The notes beneath the pieces are model-generated. The model was given only the letters and a program-made list of their open reading frames with translations, did no database searches and was not told where the DNA came from. Source: Arthrobacter sp. SX1312 (GTDB taxonomy: Bacteria; Actinomycetota; Actinomycetes; Actinomycetales; Micrococcaceae). Taken from it: a DNA stretch of 64,000 nucleotides. Positions within the stretch are counted from its first letter, which is position 1. Each line of letters starts with the position of its first letter. The stretch is taken from NCBI RefSeq assembly GCF_002929295.1, contig NZ_PJIM01000003.1:620001-684000 (forward strand), read 5' to 3'. Below, piece after piece: positions 37,268-48,351 of the stretch. The translations under genes were made by a program, and so were the position numbers.

Positions 37268-38869
37268 TTGGTCAAGCGTTGGAACGCGGCGTCGCTCCGC
37301 TCGCAGCTCGTGGCGATCATCATGCTCCTGATGATCGTCACGGTGGGCATCACGGGCCTCGCCACCGTCTCCCTCCTGCGGGACGGCCTGGTGGACCGCG
37401 TCGACCAGGACCTGTGGAACAACGCCAGGACCGTCGCGAACGACATCTACTCCACCGAGCCCCAGGCAGACGGCGCCGTGCTGAGGTACTACGCCGCGCT
37501 GCTGGACAGCGACGGCGGCGTGGTGGTGGCCAACCAGTCCGACGACGCCCTCGACGTACCGGACCTCGGGGGCATGACGCAGGAACGCATCATCGACCTC
37601 GACGGCGCCGGCTTCGACGTGCCCAGCACCGACGCCGACAGCCAGGGGTGGCGCGTGCGGATCTTCAGGTTCGCGAACACCGACGGGTACCTCGCGATCG
37701 CCTCCCGCCTGAACACGGTGAACGAGTCGGTGCAGGAGGCGAAGGAGATCATCTTCACCTCCGGCCTCGTCACGACGGCCCTCGCCTCGCTCATCGCCTT
37801 CGTGACGGTGACGCGGCAGTTCGCACCACTCGCCCGGGTGGAGCGGACGGCGGCGGCGATCGCCACCGGCGACCTCTCCCGCCGCGTCGCCGTCGAACGC
37901 CCCGCGTCGGAGATCGGGCGGCTCTCCCGGTCCCTCAACGCGATGCTCGCGCACATCGAGCGGGCCTTCGCCGCCCGCACCGCGTCGGAGACCAAGATGC
38001 GGCGGTTCGTCGCCGACGCGTCCCACGAGTTGAGGACACCGCTCGTCACCATCCGCGGCTACTCGGAGTTGTACCGGCACGGCGCCCTGCAGAAGGACGA
38101 GGACGTCGCGGCCGCGATGGGCCGGATCGAGAGCGAGGCGATCCGCATGGGCCAGCTGGTCGAGGACCTGCTGACGCTCGCGCGGATCGACGAGCAGCGC
38201 CGGCCCGACGTGAAGCCCGTGGACCTCACGGTACTCGGACATGACGCCGCCTTCGACGCGCGGGCTACCGCCCCGGATCGCACCATCACCGTCATCGGGC
38301 TCGACGGCGGCAGCCCCCGGTCCGCCCCCACCCGCGGGGACGAGGCCCGGCTCCGCCAGGTGGTCGCGAACCTCATGACCAATGCGCTGCGGTACACGCC
38401 CGCCGGTTCGCCGATCGAGATCGCGGTCGGCGTCGCTCCCGTCCTGCACGGCCACAGCGATTCCGTCCTCGAGGTGCGCGACCACGGTCCCGGCATCTCG
38501 GAGGACGACGCCGCCAAGGTCTTCGAGCGCTTCTACCGCGCGGACACCTCCCGGCACCGCGAGACCGGGGGCACGGGCCTCGGCCTCGCGATCGTCGCCG
38601 CGCTGGTGGCCCAGCACGACGGCACGGTCAGGCTCGAGGAGACCCCCGGCGGGGGCGCTACCCTGTCGATCCGGCTTCCGCACGTCCCCCTCGACGGGGA
38701 CCTCACCGATGAGGGAGCGCCGGAGCAGGACGCCGCGACCGGTGAGGCGGTGACGGACACGCCCCGGGACCCGGGCTCAGACCAGCACCCGGCCGTCCCG
38801 GACGGCCTCACCCCGCCCCAGGCCCCGCCGACGAAGCCCGTTGTCCACAAACGCCGCGACGCCCGCTGA
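37268..38869 (+). CDS. sensor histidine kinase
   Basis: 533 residues. Two transmembrane helices flank an extracellular sensor of ~130 residues: segment 1 near 13-38, segment 2 near 160-180. A HAMP linker (EIGRLSRSLNAML), the phosphorylation box DASHELRTPLVTIRGYS with the His, and an HATPase domain (N box, DHGPGISEDDAA, GTGLGLAIVAALV) follow. A ~70-residue Pro/Asp-rich C-terminal tail is unusual. The start is TTG 37268-37270 with only a weak site. It pairs with the upstream response regulator. Confidence 0.93.
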   Translation: MVKRWNAASLRSQLVAIIMLLMIVTVGITGLATVSLLRDGLVDRVDQDLWNNARTVANDIYSTEPQADGAVLRYYAALLDSDGGVVVANQSDDALDVPDLGGMTQERIIDLDGAGFDVPSTDADSQGWRVRIFRFANTDGYLAIASRLNTVNESVQEAKEIIFTSGLVTTALASLIAFVTVTRQFAPLARVERTAAAIATGDLSRRVAVERPASEIGRLSRSLNAMLAHIERAFAARTASETKMRRFVADASHELRTPLVTIRGYSELYRHGALQKDEDVAAAMGRIESEAIRMGQLVEDLLTLARIDEQRRPDVKPVDLTVLGHDAAFDARATAPDRTITVIGLDGGSPRSAPTRGDEARLRQVVANLMTNALRYTPAGSPIEIAVGVAPVLHGHSDSVLEVRDHGPGISEDDAAKVFERFYRADTSRHRETGGTGLGLAIVAALVAQHDGTVRLEETPGGGATLSIRLPHVPLDGDLTDEGAPEQDAATGEAVTDTPRDPGSDQHPAVPDGLTPPQAPPTKPVVHKRRDAR

Positions 38870-38930
38870 TCGTCCCGGTGCGTGCCCTAGCGTCGAGCGC
38901 GTCAAGGAAGCGCGAGCACAGGAGGACGGA

Positions 38931-39221
38931 ATGGCATTCTTCAACGTGGACACCGACAGCCTGGCGGCCAAGAGCAGCCAGGTACAGGGCACCATCGGGA
39001 GGCTGCAGGCGGAGGTGAACTCCATGCAGGCCGGGCTCCGCGAACTGGAGGGGCTCTGGACGGGGCAGGCGGCCACCAATTTCCAGCAACTCATCCTGCA
39101 GTGGCGGGCCACGCAGCAGCAGGTCGAGGAGTCGCTGACCGGCATCAATGCAGCCCTGAACGTCGCCACCCAGCAGTACGCCGATGCCGAGCAGAGCAAC
39201 GCGCGGATGTTCATGAGCTGA
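38931..39221 (+). CDS. WXG100 family (ESAT-6-like) secreted protein
   Basis: 96-residue helical-hairpin protein with the W-x-G turn as LEGLWTGQAA near residue 42 and flanking amphipathic helices (QVQGTIGRLQAEVNSMQAGL). WXG100 proteins are exported by type VII (ESX) systems and usually pair as dimers. No ESX secretion gene or second WXG100 partner lies nearby, so it may be an orphan substrate. GGAGGACGGA provides a strong ribosome-binding site for ATG 38931. It is convergent with groEL. Confidence 0.93.
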   Translation: MAFFNVDTDSLAAKSSQVQGTIGRLQAEVNSMQAGLRELEGLWTGQAATNFQQLILQWRATQQQVEESLTGINAALNVATQQYADAEQSNARMFMS

Positions 39222-39247
39222 GCCGGGCACTGCCGGGGCGCATGCGA

Positions 39248-39280
39248 AGGGCGGCACCCCCTGTCCGGGAGTGCCGCCCT
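39248..39280. terminator. bidirectional terminator between WXG100 and groEL
   Basis: A 10-bp perfect stem (39248-39257 with 39271-39280, 13-nt loop with inner CC/GG pairs) sits between two convergent stops. No T-run on either side. Confidence 0.65.
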
Positions 39281-39319
39281 CCGTGCGTGCTGTGCGCGGG
39301 AGCCGCGCAGGCGGTGGGG

Positions 39320-41092
<1,773 letters not shown>

Positions 41093-41111
41093 TCACGCGC
41101 CACGCACAGTC

Positions 41112-41155
41112 TTAGCAGTCTGCGCGCGCGAGTGCTAACTCAATAATTAGCACTC
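41112..41155 (-). promoter_or_regulatory. CIRCE (HrcA operator) region upstream of groEL, with an extra half-site
   Basis: On the minus strand, half-sites TTAGCACTC and GACTGCTAA are separated by exactly 9 bp (41112-41138), matching the CIRCE arrangement with one mismatch in the second arm. A third half-site, GAGTGCTAA on that strand (41147-41155), lies 8 bp beyond the first in inverted order. HrcA binds such sites to repress groEL at normal temperature. Confidence 0.82.
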
Positions 41156-41472
41156 CCACCCTATGAGTGCAACCCGCCTGGGCCACCCGGTGGGGGTCGT
41201 CACAGCGTCCGGCCGGTGATGTCCTGATGCCGTGGTGCGGACATCCGCAAGGGCACAGGTCGAGCGGACCACGTGTCCGGGGAGGCACAGTGTCGTCGTC
41301 AGCAGGCGGTCCGGACCATGAGGAGTCCGCCGCGCAGGAGGGACCGACGCGCCGGCAGGTCGGGCGCCGAACGGCCCCGGCCGCTGTGCCCCGACCCGAC
41401 GGTGTCGTCGGCGGGCCGGCCTCCGCCGCTGCCCGGCGGACGCTGCCCCGGACGCCCTGCAGGGTCCGCCGG
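41156..41472. other. gene-free stretch between CIRCE and the LytR_C gene
   Basis: About 317 bp with no convincing gene. It should hold the upstream part of the groEL promoter and the 3' end of the convergent-side LytR_C transcript. Several GC-rich inverted repeats are possible, but none is a clean terminator. Confidence 0.45.
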
Positions 41473-42084
41473 CTACTGGAACTCGGGGCCGAGGACCACC
41501 GAGATGGCCGGCGAGATACCGACGCTCTCGACGAGATTCGCGATGTCGAGGTCCGCGGCCACGGCTTCCGCGTCGGTACGCTGCTCCTCGCCGTTGTAGA
41601 AGACCACGGAAGCGTCCACGGGGACACCGGCCCAGTTCCCGGGGAGGGCGGACGCCCATCCGGCCGAAGCAAGCCGACCGGCCGCCACGGCCGCCAGGCC
41701 CGGCGTCCCCGTGCCGTTGAGGACGTTGACGGTCTGGGCCCGGTCCGCGGCGTCCGCGCCCTCGGAGGCGTCCGCGGACGCGCCGTCGGTCGCGGTCCCG
41801 CCCGGCCCGCTCGTGGCTCCGGCAGATGCGGTGCCCGAGGGTTCCGACGTCGCGGAGGCTCCGGGGCTCGACGTCGGCGTCACGCCGGCGTCGGCCGCTC
41901 CCGTGAAGCCGAGGCGGGGCAGAAGGAAGAACGACCCCAGGCCGACCAGGAGCGCCAAGACCCCCGCGGCGATCTTGAGAGCGAGGCCGTTGGACCGTGC
42001 CGTGATGAGCCGCTCGCGGTGGACTCCCTGGCGCGCGGACGATGCCGGGACGCGGTCGAACTCGTCCCGTGGGTGATCAGTCAT
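41473..42084 (-). CDS. LytR_C (LytR/CpsA/Psr C-terminal) domain membrane protein
   Basis: 203 residues. One transmembrane helix near residues 35-58 (LKIAAGVLALLVGLGSFFLL) leaves a short cytosolic N-terminus. An extracellular Ser/Thr/Ala/Gly-rich linker (~60 residues) leads to the LytR_C domain (residues ~115-203), opening with TVNVLNGTGTPGLAA and containing SVVFYNGEEQRTDAEAVA. The domain is found after LCP wall-polymer ligases, but this protein lacks the catalytic LCP domain, so it is probably a wall-associated accessory. It is 42 bp downstream of the DUF3263 gene on the same strand. Confidence 0.9.
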   Translation of the reverse strand: MTDHPRDEFDRVPASSARQGVHRERLITARSNGLALKIAAGVLALLVGLGSFFLLPRLGFTGAADAGVTPTSSPGASATSEPSGTASAGATSGPGGTATDGASADASEGADAADRAQTVNVLNGTGTPGLAAVAAGRLASAGWASALPGNWAGVPVDASVVFYNGEEQRTDAEAVAADLDIANLVESVGISPAISVVLGPEFQ

Positions 42085-42126
42085 GGATGGGGGTGGTCCT
42101 TCGCTCGTCGAGAATGGCGGGACGTG

Positions 42127-42432
42127 CTAGATGTCCGCGCCGAGCCGGCGGGCCGAGCGTGCCTTCTGCCGGGTGGACCGGAGGCGCCTCAGCCTCTTGA
42201 CGAGCATCGGATCGTGGGCGAGGGCCGCTTCGGTGTCGATGAGGGCGTTGAGCGCCTGGTAGTAGTGCGTGGCGGACAGGCCGAAGAGATCCCGGATGGC
42301 CTGCTCCTTGGCGCCGGAGTACTTCCACCATTCGCGTTCGAGGGCGAGCATCCGCTGCTCGCGGTCGCCCAGGGCCAGCCGGTCGTCCGTCCCGGACGTC
42401 GCGTCATCCGAATGCCGCTGTGGCTCGGCCAT
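42127..42432 (-). CDS. DUF3263 family helix-turn-helix-like protein
   Basis: 101 residues. The block REQRMLALEREWWKYSGAKEQAIRDLFGLSATHYYQALN (seen as EREWWKYSGAKEQ and FGLSATHYYQALN) is the DUF3263 pattern common in actinobacteria. It resembles a helix-turn-helix and is usually next to a LytR_C gene, as here, and often near uracil-DNA glycosylase. Molecular function is unknown; DNA binding is plausible but unproven. It is divergent from ung. Confidence 0.9.
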   Translation of the reverse strand: MAEPQRHSDDATSGTDDRLALGDREQRMLALEREWWKYSGAKEQAIRDLFGLSATHYYQALNALIDTEAALAHDPMLVKRLRRLRSTRQKARSARRLGADI

Positions 42433-42541
42433 CTCCCCTGTGCCTTCCGTCAGCGGTCATAACTGTCATCCCATGATAATCGGGAATGACAACACTGTCA
42501 TTCGGACGATATGATCCGGCTGCCCGGGCGAGAATGGGGTC

Positions 42542-43357
42542 ATGACCTCCGCCGAACCCACCCTGTTCGACCTGCCGGACACGCCTGCGGGCGGCCGCGG
42601 GACCGATACCGCGGAACCCCGGACCGACGGGCACCCGGCCCCGAACCCCTCGGTCTTCCCCTTCGCCGCCCCGGCCCGGATCGAGGACCTCGTTCCCGCC
42701 GACTGGGCGGCCGCGCTCAAGCCGGTGGAGCCCGTCCTCCACCGCCTCGCGGTGTCCCTGGCGGAGGACCTCGACGGCGGACGCCGGGTCCTGCCCGATG
42801 CCACCCGGATCCTCCGGGCCTTCACCACGCCGCTGGACGGCGTCCGGGTAGTTCTCGTGGGGCAGGACCCGTACCCCACGGTCGGGCACGCCGTCGGGCT
42901 CAGCTTCGCCGTCGATCCGCGGACCCGGCCGATCCCCCGCAGCCTGGCGAACATCTACCGTGAGCTCGCCTCCGACGTGGGCGCGCAGCCGCCCGCATCG
43001 GGCGATCTGTCCGGCTGGGCCGAGCAGGGTGTCCTCCTGCTCAACCGTGTGCTGACGGTCCGCGCCGGCGAGGCGGCGTCGCACCGGGGGTTGGGGTGGG
43101 AGGAGGTGACCGACGCCGCCATCCGCGCCCTCGTGGCGCGGGGCGGGCCGCTCGTGGCCATCCTCTGGGGCAAGGACGCACTCCGCCTCAAGCCGCTGCT
43201 CGGCCCGACGCCGACGGTCGAGTCGGTGCACCCCAGCCCGCTCTCTGCCTCCCGCGGGTTCTTCGGCTCCCGGCCCTTCACCCGCGCCAACGAACTCCTG
43301 ACCCGGCAGGGCGCCGACCCCATCGACTGGACGCACACGGCGGGCCGGACCGCCTGA
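42542..43357 (+). CDS. ung: uracil-DNA glycosylase (family 1)
   Basis: 271-residue base-excision-repair enzyme that removes uracil from DNA. Motif A is [19 protein letters not shown] near residue 105, where Asp activates water; the Pro in place of the usual His after Tyr is common in actinobacterial enzymes. Motif B/leucine loop is [17 protein letters not shown]. An extra ~50-residue Pro/Asp-rich N-terminus precedes the core and is absent from E. coli Ung. A GGGG stretch precedes the ATG. Monocistronic. Confidence 0.95.
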   Translation: MTSAEPTLFDLPDTPAGGRGTDTAEPRTDGHPAPNPSVFPFAAPARIEDLVPADWAAALKPVEPVLHRLAVSLAEDLDGGRRVLPDATRILRAFTTPLDGVRVVLVGQDPYPTVGHAVGLSFAVDPRTRPIPRSLANIYRELASDVGAQPPASGDLSGWAEQGVLLLNRVLTVRAGEAASHRGLGWEEVTDAAIRALVARGGPLVAILWGKDALRLKPLLGPTPTVESVHPSPLSASRGFFGSRPFTRANELLTRQGADPIDWTHTAGRTA

Positions 43358-43408
43358 CGCGGTCCCGCGGGGCGACGGCGTCGCCGCGCGGCATCCCGAG
43401 GTGTGCGG

Positions 43409-45097
43409 CTATCGCCGCCGGTTCCGCTGCCGCTCGTCGGAGCTGAGCTTCCGCGTGAACGGTCGCGCCAGGTTGTCGCCGAGGACCACGCCCGCCGCGA
43501 TCGCCAGTACGACCGTCAGGGCGTTGAAGAGGCCGAGCGCGCCGTCGGAGACGATCTCCGACTCGATGGTGAGCATGTACATCGAGCGGAAGATGGACAG
43601 CCCGGGGTAGAGGAACAGCACCGCGGGAACCGCGACCACGAGCTGGGGGGCACCCAGGCGGAGGGCGACGACGCGCGAGAGTCCACCGATCAGGACGGCG
43701 GCGAGGGCCGGCGCCAACCGGTACCCGACGCCCGCCGCGACGGCACTGATCATCAGGAGATACCCGGCGACGGCGACGAGCGACGTGGGGAGCACGAGCT
43801 TCACGTCGGTCTGCTCGGCGATGCAGATCATGGCCACGGCGATGAGGACGAGCACCGCGACCAGCGGCCACGGGTACTGGCTGCCGGACGATTCGAACAC
43901 CTCGAGTTCGGGGATCCCGATCGCTGATCCGGCCACGAGCGCGACGGCGATTCCGGCCACGAGCGCCGCGAAGACGAGGATCGCGGAGAGGTACCTGCCC
44001 GCGGCCGTGACCGGGAAGCCGTTGATGGCGTCCTGTGTGGCCGAGACGAGCCGACCCGTCGGCAGGAGCAGCAGGATGCCGCCCACCACCACCAGCGCCG
44101 GCGTGATGGGCACCTCGAGCCACCAGAACAGCATCGCGATCAGGGTGACCAGCGCGGCAGAGGTGGCGACGGAGAAGAACTCCGGGACGCGCCACTCCCC
44201 CAGCTTGCGGCTGACGAGGTCGACGAGGATGCAACTGATGAAGCCGACCAGCGAGCCGAGCAGGGTCCCGCCGACGAAGGCCACGATGGCGGCGGAGAAG
44301 ATGCCGAAGGCGGCGGTCACCATCCAGCGGGGGAAGGGTTTGGGCCGGTGGGTGATCTCGTCGAGTCGCTGGGCGGCCTCGGTCCGGGAGACCCCGCCGT
44401 CGGCGATGTCCGAGACGAGCCGATGGATGGCCGTGAGGCCTGCGTAGTTGTTCGTCCACGAACGGACCACCCGCAGCACCGTCGTCGGCGTCTGGTCCTT
44501 CGCGGAGTAGTTGATGATCACGGACTGGTTGGTGATGTCCACCTCGATGTGGTCGAGGCCGAACGCAGCGGTGACGGCGATGATGCTCGTCTCCACCTCC
44601 AGGGCGCCCGCGCCGTACCGGAACATGGTCTCGGCGAGGTTCAGGGCGAAATCGAGGGCCTTGCGGGCCCCGGCGTCGGGGCCCCCGACCTGGATCATCG
44701 GGTTCGCGTAGGGGCTGCCGGCGAGCCGCTCCACGATGCTCATCGCCTGGGTGGGCGGAGCTTCGCCCTGCACGAGGCGGCGGAGCACGTTCCGCGCCGC
44801 CGCGTTGGACCGGCTCGACGACGGCACGCTCCGCGGTGTCGTCGGAAGCGCGTCCGTGGGGCTCGCGGCGGGCTGCCGCTGGCGGGACGACCGGGGGACC
44901 CTCGGTTCCGACGCCGGGCGCTTCGGTGGCGCCCCGGCCCTGGCGCCCTTCCTGGCGGCACCTCCCTTGCCCGCCGCCAGCTGACGCTTCTCGTCGTCGG
45001 ACGGGTCGAACGGGCGCCGGATCACCGGGAGCGCCTCCGCCACGGGCGACGGATCAGGGGGCAGGAGCCCGTCCGCCGGGGTCGAACCGTCTGTCAC
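43409..45097 (-). CDS. threonine/serine exporter (ThrE) family protein
   Basis: 562 residues. After a ~100-residue disordered, basic N-terminus comes the cytosolic ThrE domain (AETMFRYGAGALEVETSI and THRPKPFPRWMV) and then about ten transmembrane helices. This is the full ThrE arrangement (N- and C-terminal exporter domains in one chain), as in Corynebacterium glutamicum ThrE, which exports threonine and serine. Start is GTG 45095-45097 with AAAGG upstream. It lies 46 bp downstream of the FemAB gene. The exact substrate here is inferred. Confidence 0.92.
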   Translation of the reverse strand: MTDGSTPADGLLPPDPSPVAEALPVIRRPFDPSDDEKRQLAAGKGGAARKGARAGAPPKRPASEPRVPRSSRQRQPAASPTDALPTTPRSVPSSSRSNAAARNVLRRLVQGEAPPTQAMSIVERLAGSPYANPMIQVGGPDAGARKALDFALNLAETMFRYGAGALEVETSIIAVTAAFGLDHIEVDITNQSVIINYSAKDQTPTTVLRVVRSWTNNYAGLTAIHRLVSDIADGGVSRTEAAQRLDEITHRPKPFPRWMVTAAFGIFSAAIVAFVGGTLLGSLVGFISCILVDLVSRKLGEWRVPEFFSVATSAALVTLIAMLFWWLEVPITPALVVVGGILLLLPTGRLVSATQDAINGFPVTAAGRYLSAILVFAALVAGIAVALVAGSAIGIPELEVFESSGSQYPWPLVAVLVLIAVAMICIAEQTDVKLVLPTSLVAVAGYLLMISAVAAGVGYRLAPALAAVLIGGLSRVVALRLGAPQLVVAVPAVLFLYPGLSIFRSMYMLTIESEIVSDGALGLFNALTVVLAIAAGVVLGDNLARPFTRKLSSDERQRNRRR

Positions 45098-45143
45098 AGC
45101 GGCCTTTCATGCGTCGATCACAGCGCCCTTTGCGGGCCCTTGC

Positions 45144-46217
45144 TCAGTAGAACGGCTGATGCGTGCGTCGCCAGTGGATCTGGCGCGCCACACGCTCCGC
45201 GATCGTGTTCCACACACGATATTTCCAGCCGCTGACCACGAGGTCGTAACAACCGGCGAAATCCGTCACCGTCTTGGTGAAACTCGTCTTGAACAGCCCG
45301 AGGCCGTGGAACGGGTGGTCCTTGTCCTTCAACCGGTCGCCCGGCGGGGTGCCGCAGAAGTCGTACTCGACGATCCCGAACTCGTCCTTGAGGTCGGTGA
45401 TGGCCCGCCACTGCACGAGATGCGAGTCCCCGTACTGGGTCCTCCCCGGTCGGGACCCGCCGTCCTTGTAGGTGCCCTTGGTGCCGTAGTTGACCACGAA
45501 GGCACCGACCGAGGGCTGCCCGTCCTCGTACACGAAGTAGAAGCGGCCCTGCCCTGCGTCGACGAAGTTCTGCCAGAAGCGGCTGTAGTACTCGAACGAG
45601 CGCATCCGGGCGGTCGAGCGATCCTCGATGTGCGCCATGAGCGAGTACATGGCCTCGAAGGTCTCCTGCGTCGGCTCCATGCGCCGGACCTCGACGCCCT
45701 CCCGGATGGCCCTGCGGATCGCGTTGCGACCGCGTGAGTGGAGGTTCCGCAGCAGCTGGTTCGCGTCCGGGGTGGTGTCCAGCAGCGCCGTGCTGTCGTT
45801 GGGCTGCAGGTTGAAGGTCTTGACGAGCCCCGCCGACTGCAGGGCCTCCCGCACCTCCGGACCGTCCACGAGGTCCGGTTCCACCTTGATCGCGAAGACG
45901 TTGTGCCCCTCCCTGCGGGCGAGGTCGGCGACGGCGCGCGCCGCAGCGGGCACGTGGGCGGCGTCGGTGACCGCGGGGCCCTTGATCAGGTACCACAGCG
46001 CCCCGATGACGGGGACCTTCTTCTCCAGGACGAGATTGTGCGTGGTGTATCCGGGGCCTTCGAGGACCACGAATCGCGGCCGCCAGCCGTGGTGGGACTT
46101 CACCTCCGCGAACGCGAAGGAGGAGAGGATGTTGCCCCCGCCCGGGTTCGTCATCACGAGGGAGTCCCAGTCCCGCTGCTCCGTTCCGGTGGCGAAACGA
46201 GCGCTGAAGTCGGCCAA
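45144..46217 (-). CDS. FemAB/FemX-family peptidoglycan bridge-forming aminoacyltransferase
   Basis: 357 residues with two GNAT-like halves. The substrate block with NLHSRGRNAIRRAIREGVEV near residue 170 and the DFCGTPPGDRLKDKDHPFHGLGLFK region (seen as YDFCGTPPGDR and FHGLGLFK) are typical of FemX/MurJ-neighbour enzymes that attach the first amino acid of the interpeptide bridge to lipid II using aminoacyl-tRNA. Actinobacteria with Lys-type peptidoglycan bridges carry these. The start is TTG 46215-46217 with GAGGA nearby. It is upstream of the ThrE gene; alanine or serine as the bridge residue is plausible but unknown. Confidence 0.9.
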   Translation of the reverse strand: MADFSARFATGTEQRDWDSLVMTNPGGGNILSSFAFAEVKSHHGWRPRFVVLEGPGYTTHNLVLEKKVPVIGALWYLIKGPAVTDAAHVPAAARAVADLARREGHNVFAIKVEPDLVDGPEVREALQSAGLVKTFNLQPNDSTALLDTTPDANQLLRNLHSRGRNAIRRAIREGVEVRRMEPTQETFEAMYSLMAHIEDRSTARMRSFEYYSRFWQNFVDAGQGRFYFVYEDGQPSVGAFVVNYGTKGTYKDGGSRPGRTQYGDSHLVQWRAITDLKDEFGIVEYDFCGTPPGDRLKDKDHPFHGLGLFKTSFTKTVTDFAGCYDLVVSGWKYRVWNTIAERVARQIHWRRTHQPFY

Positions 46218-46363
46218 GATTCCTCATTCACTGGTGGTGGCAACCGAAGGACGGGCTCAAGTCTAGCGGCTGCGCATCACCCCTCCGCGTCGCGTGACGC
46301 ATCGGTTGCCTGAGGAACCGGACTTCCTGTACTCGCAGGGTCCGGGTGGTTAGCATCGGCGAT

Positions 46364-47368
46364 ATGGACTTCAGATACCTCGGCAACAGCGGCTTCAAGA
46401 TCTCGGAAATCACCTACGGCAACTGGCTCACCCACGGATCGCAGGTGGAGAACGACGTCGCCACCCGGTGCGTGCGCGCAGCGCTCGACGTCGGCATCAC
46501 CACCTTCGACACCGCGGACGTGTACGCGAACACCGCGGCGGAGACGGTCCTCGGCGAAGCACTCAAGGGCGAGCGGCGCCAGTCGCTCGAGATCTTCACG
46601 AAGGTCTGGGGCCCTACCGGCCCCAAGGGACACAACGACGTCGGGCTGTCCCGCAAGCACATCATGGAATCGATCGACGGATCGCTGCAGCGCCTGCAGA
46701 CCGACTACGTGGACCTCTACCAGGCACACCGGTACGACCACGAGACGCCCCTCGAGGAGACGATGCAGGCGTTCGCGGACATCGTGCGCCAGGGCAAGGC
46801 CCTGTACATCGGCGTCAGTGAGTGGACGGCCCAGCAGATCCGTGACGGCCACGCCCTCGCGAAGGACCTCGGCTTCCAGCTCATCTCCAACCAGCCCCAG
46901 TACTCGATGCTGTGGCGTGTCATCGAGGGCGACGTCGTCCCCACCTCGGAGGAGCTCGGGCTGTCGCAGATCGTCTGGTCACCCGTCGCGCAGGGCGTGC
47001 TGACCGGCAAGTACACGCCGGGTGCTCAGCCCGAGCAGGGTACGCGCGCCTCGGACGACAAGGGCGGCGCCGACATGATCAAGCGCTGGATGAGCGACGA
47101 GGTGCTCACGGGCGTGCAGAAACTCGCACCGATCGCCGACGGCGTGGGCCTGACCATGGCCCAGCTGGCCATCGCCTGGGTGCTGCAGAACAGGAACGTC
47201 GCCTCGGCGATCATCGGCGCCTCCCGGCCCGAGCAGGTGGAGTCGAACGCCGCCGCTGCCGGCGTGAAGCTCGAGGACGACGTCCTGAGGGCGATCGACG
47301 ATGCGATCGGCGACCTGGCCGAGACGGACGTCGCCAAGACCGTCTCCCCCGAGACGCGACCGGTCTGA
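46364..47368 (+). CDS. aldo/keto reductase family oxidoreductase (YhdN/Kv-beta-like)
   Basis: 334-residue TIM-barrel NADPH-dependent oxidoreductase. The catalytic tetrad is visible as Asp/Tyr in FDTADVYAN, Lys in IFTKVWGP and His in LYQAHRYD. The NADPH region IIGASRPEQVESN is near the C-terminus. The sequence is closest to the Kv-beta/YhdN branch. The ATG at 46364 is chosen (MDFRYLGNSG); GTG at 46346 would add six residues. No strong ribosome-binding site. The stop overlaps the next gene's ATG (TGATG), so the two are co-translated. Confidence 0.9.
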   Translation: MDFRYLGNSGFKISEITYGNWLTHGSQVENDVATRCVRAALDVGITTFDTADVYANTAAETVLGEALKGERRQSLEIFTKVWGPTGPKGHNDVGLSRKHIMESIDGSLQRLQTDYVDLYQAHRYDHETPLEETMQAFADIVRQGKALYIGVSEWTAQQIRDGHALAKDLGFQLISNQPQYSMLWRVIEGDVVPTSEELGLSQIVWSPVAQGVLTGKYTPGAQPEQGTRASDDKGGADMIKRWMSDEVLTGVQKLAPIADGVGLTMAQLAIAWVLQNRNVASAIIGASRPEQVESNAAAAGVKLEDDVLRAIDDAIGDLAETDVAKTVSPETRPV

Positions 47369-48234
47369 TGGCGGCTGCGACCAGCCCGCTGAACGTCGCG
47401 GTCACGGGCTCCAACGGGAAGCTGGGGCGGAGCGTCGTCCGCGGCCTGCGCGAGGCCGGGCACACCGTCCTCGAGCTCGACCAGTACGGCGAGCGCACCC
47501 CGACGTTCCTCCGTATCGACCTGAGGGACTACGGGCAGGTCGTCGACGCGCTCCTCGGCGTGGACGACCGCCACTCCGGCCTCGACGCCGTCGTGCATCT
47601 CGGAGCCATCCCGGCTCCGGGCCTCCAGGCGGACGCCGCGACGTTCCACAACAACATGGCCGCCACCTACAACGTCTTCCAGGCCTGCCGGCGGGCCGGC
47701 ATCAAGCGGGTCGTGTACGCGTCCAGCGAGACCGTCCTCGGACTCCCGTTCGACACCCCGCCCCCGTACATCCCGGTGGACGAGGAATACCCGGCGCGGC
47801 CCGAGAGCACCTACTCCCTCGTCAAGCACCTCGAGGAGCAGCTGGCGATCGAGCTGACGCGCTGGGATCCGCAGCTGAGCATCACGGCGCTGCGCTTCTC
47901 GAACGTCATGGACCCGGAGGACTACGCCGAGTTCCCGTCCTTCGACGCGGACGCGACCGCCCGGAAGTGGAACCTGTGGGGGTACATCGACGGGCGCGAC
48001 GGCGCCCAGGCGGTGGCGAAGGCCCTCGAGAACGCGGCGCCGGGCTTCGACCGCTTCATCATCGCGGCCGCCGACACCGTCATGAGCCGCGCCAGCGCGG
48101 ACCTGGCGGCCGAGGTGTTCCCGGGCGTCGCGCTGACGCGCGAGGTGGGCGAGCACGAGACACTCCTCTCCATCGACAGGGCCCGCAGGGTGCTGGGGTA
48201 CGAGCCCCGGCACAGCTGGCGTGACCACGTCTAG
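47368..48234 (+). CDS. NAD-dependent epimerase/dehydratase family protein
   Basis: 288-residue extended short-chain dehydrogenase. The nucleotide-binding start VAVTGSNGKLGRSVVRGLRE is clear. AVVHLGAIPAPG and ASSETVLGLPF fit an extended-SDR active-site region, and the catalytic YxxxK is TYSLVKHLEE. The substrate is unknown; UDP-sugar, uronic-acid and 3beta-type reactions are all possible. Its start codon shares a base with the aldo/keto reductase stop, suggesting that the two work on one pathway, possibly sugar or uronate oxidation (inference). Confidence 0.88.
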   Translation: MAAATSPLNVAVTGSNGKLGRSVVRGLREAGHTVLELDQYGERTPTFLRIDLRDYGQVVDALLGVDDRHSGLDAVVHLGAIPAPGLQADAATFHNNMAATYNVFQACRRAGIKRVVYASSETVLGLPFDTPPPYIPVDEEYPARPESTYSLVKHLEEQLAIELTRWDPQLSITALRFSNVMDPEDYAEFPSFDADATARKWNLWGYIDGRDGAQAVAKALENAAPGFDRFIIAAADTVMSRASADLAAEVFPGVALTREVGEHETLLSIDRARRVLGYEPRHSWRDHV

Positions 48235-48351
48235 CGCACTCCATCCGGCCAGGTCCGCGACGGTCCGGGCGGCGGCGCGAGCTGTCGCCCGGAGCGGTTC
48301 ATCAGTAGGCTGATGATCGACGACGCGCAGCACCGACGAAAGGCAGACAAG

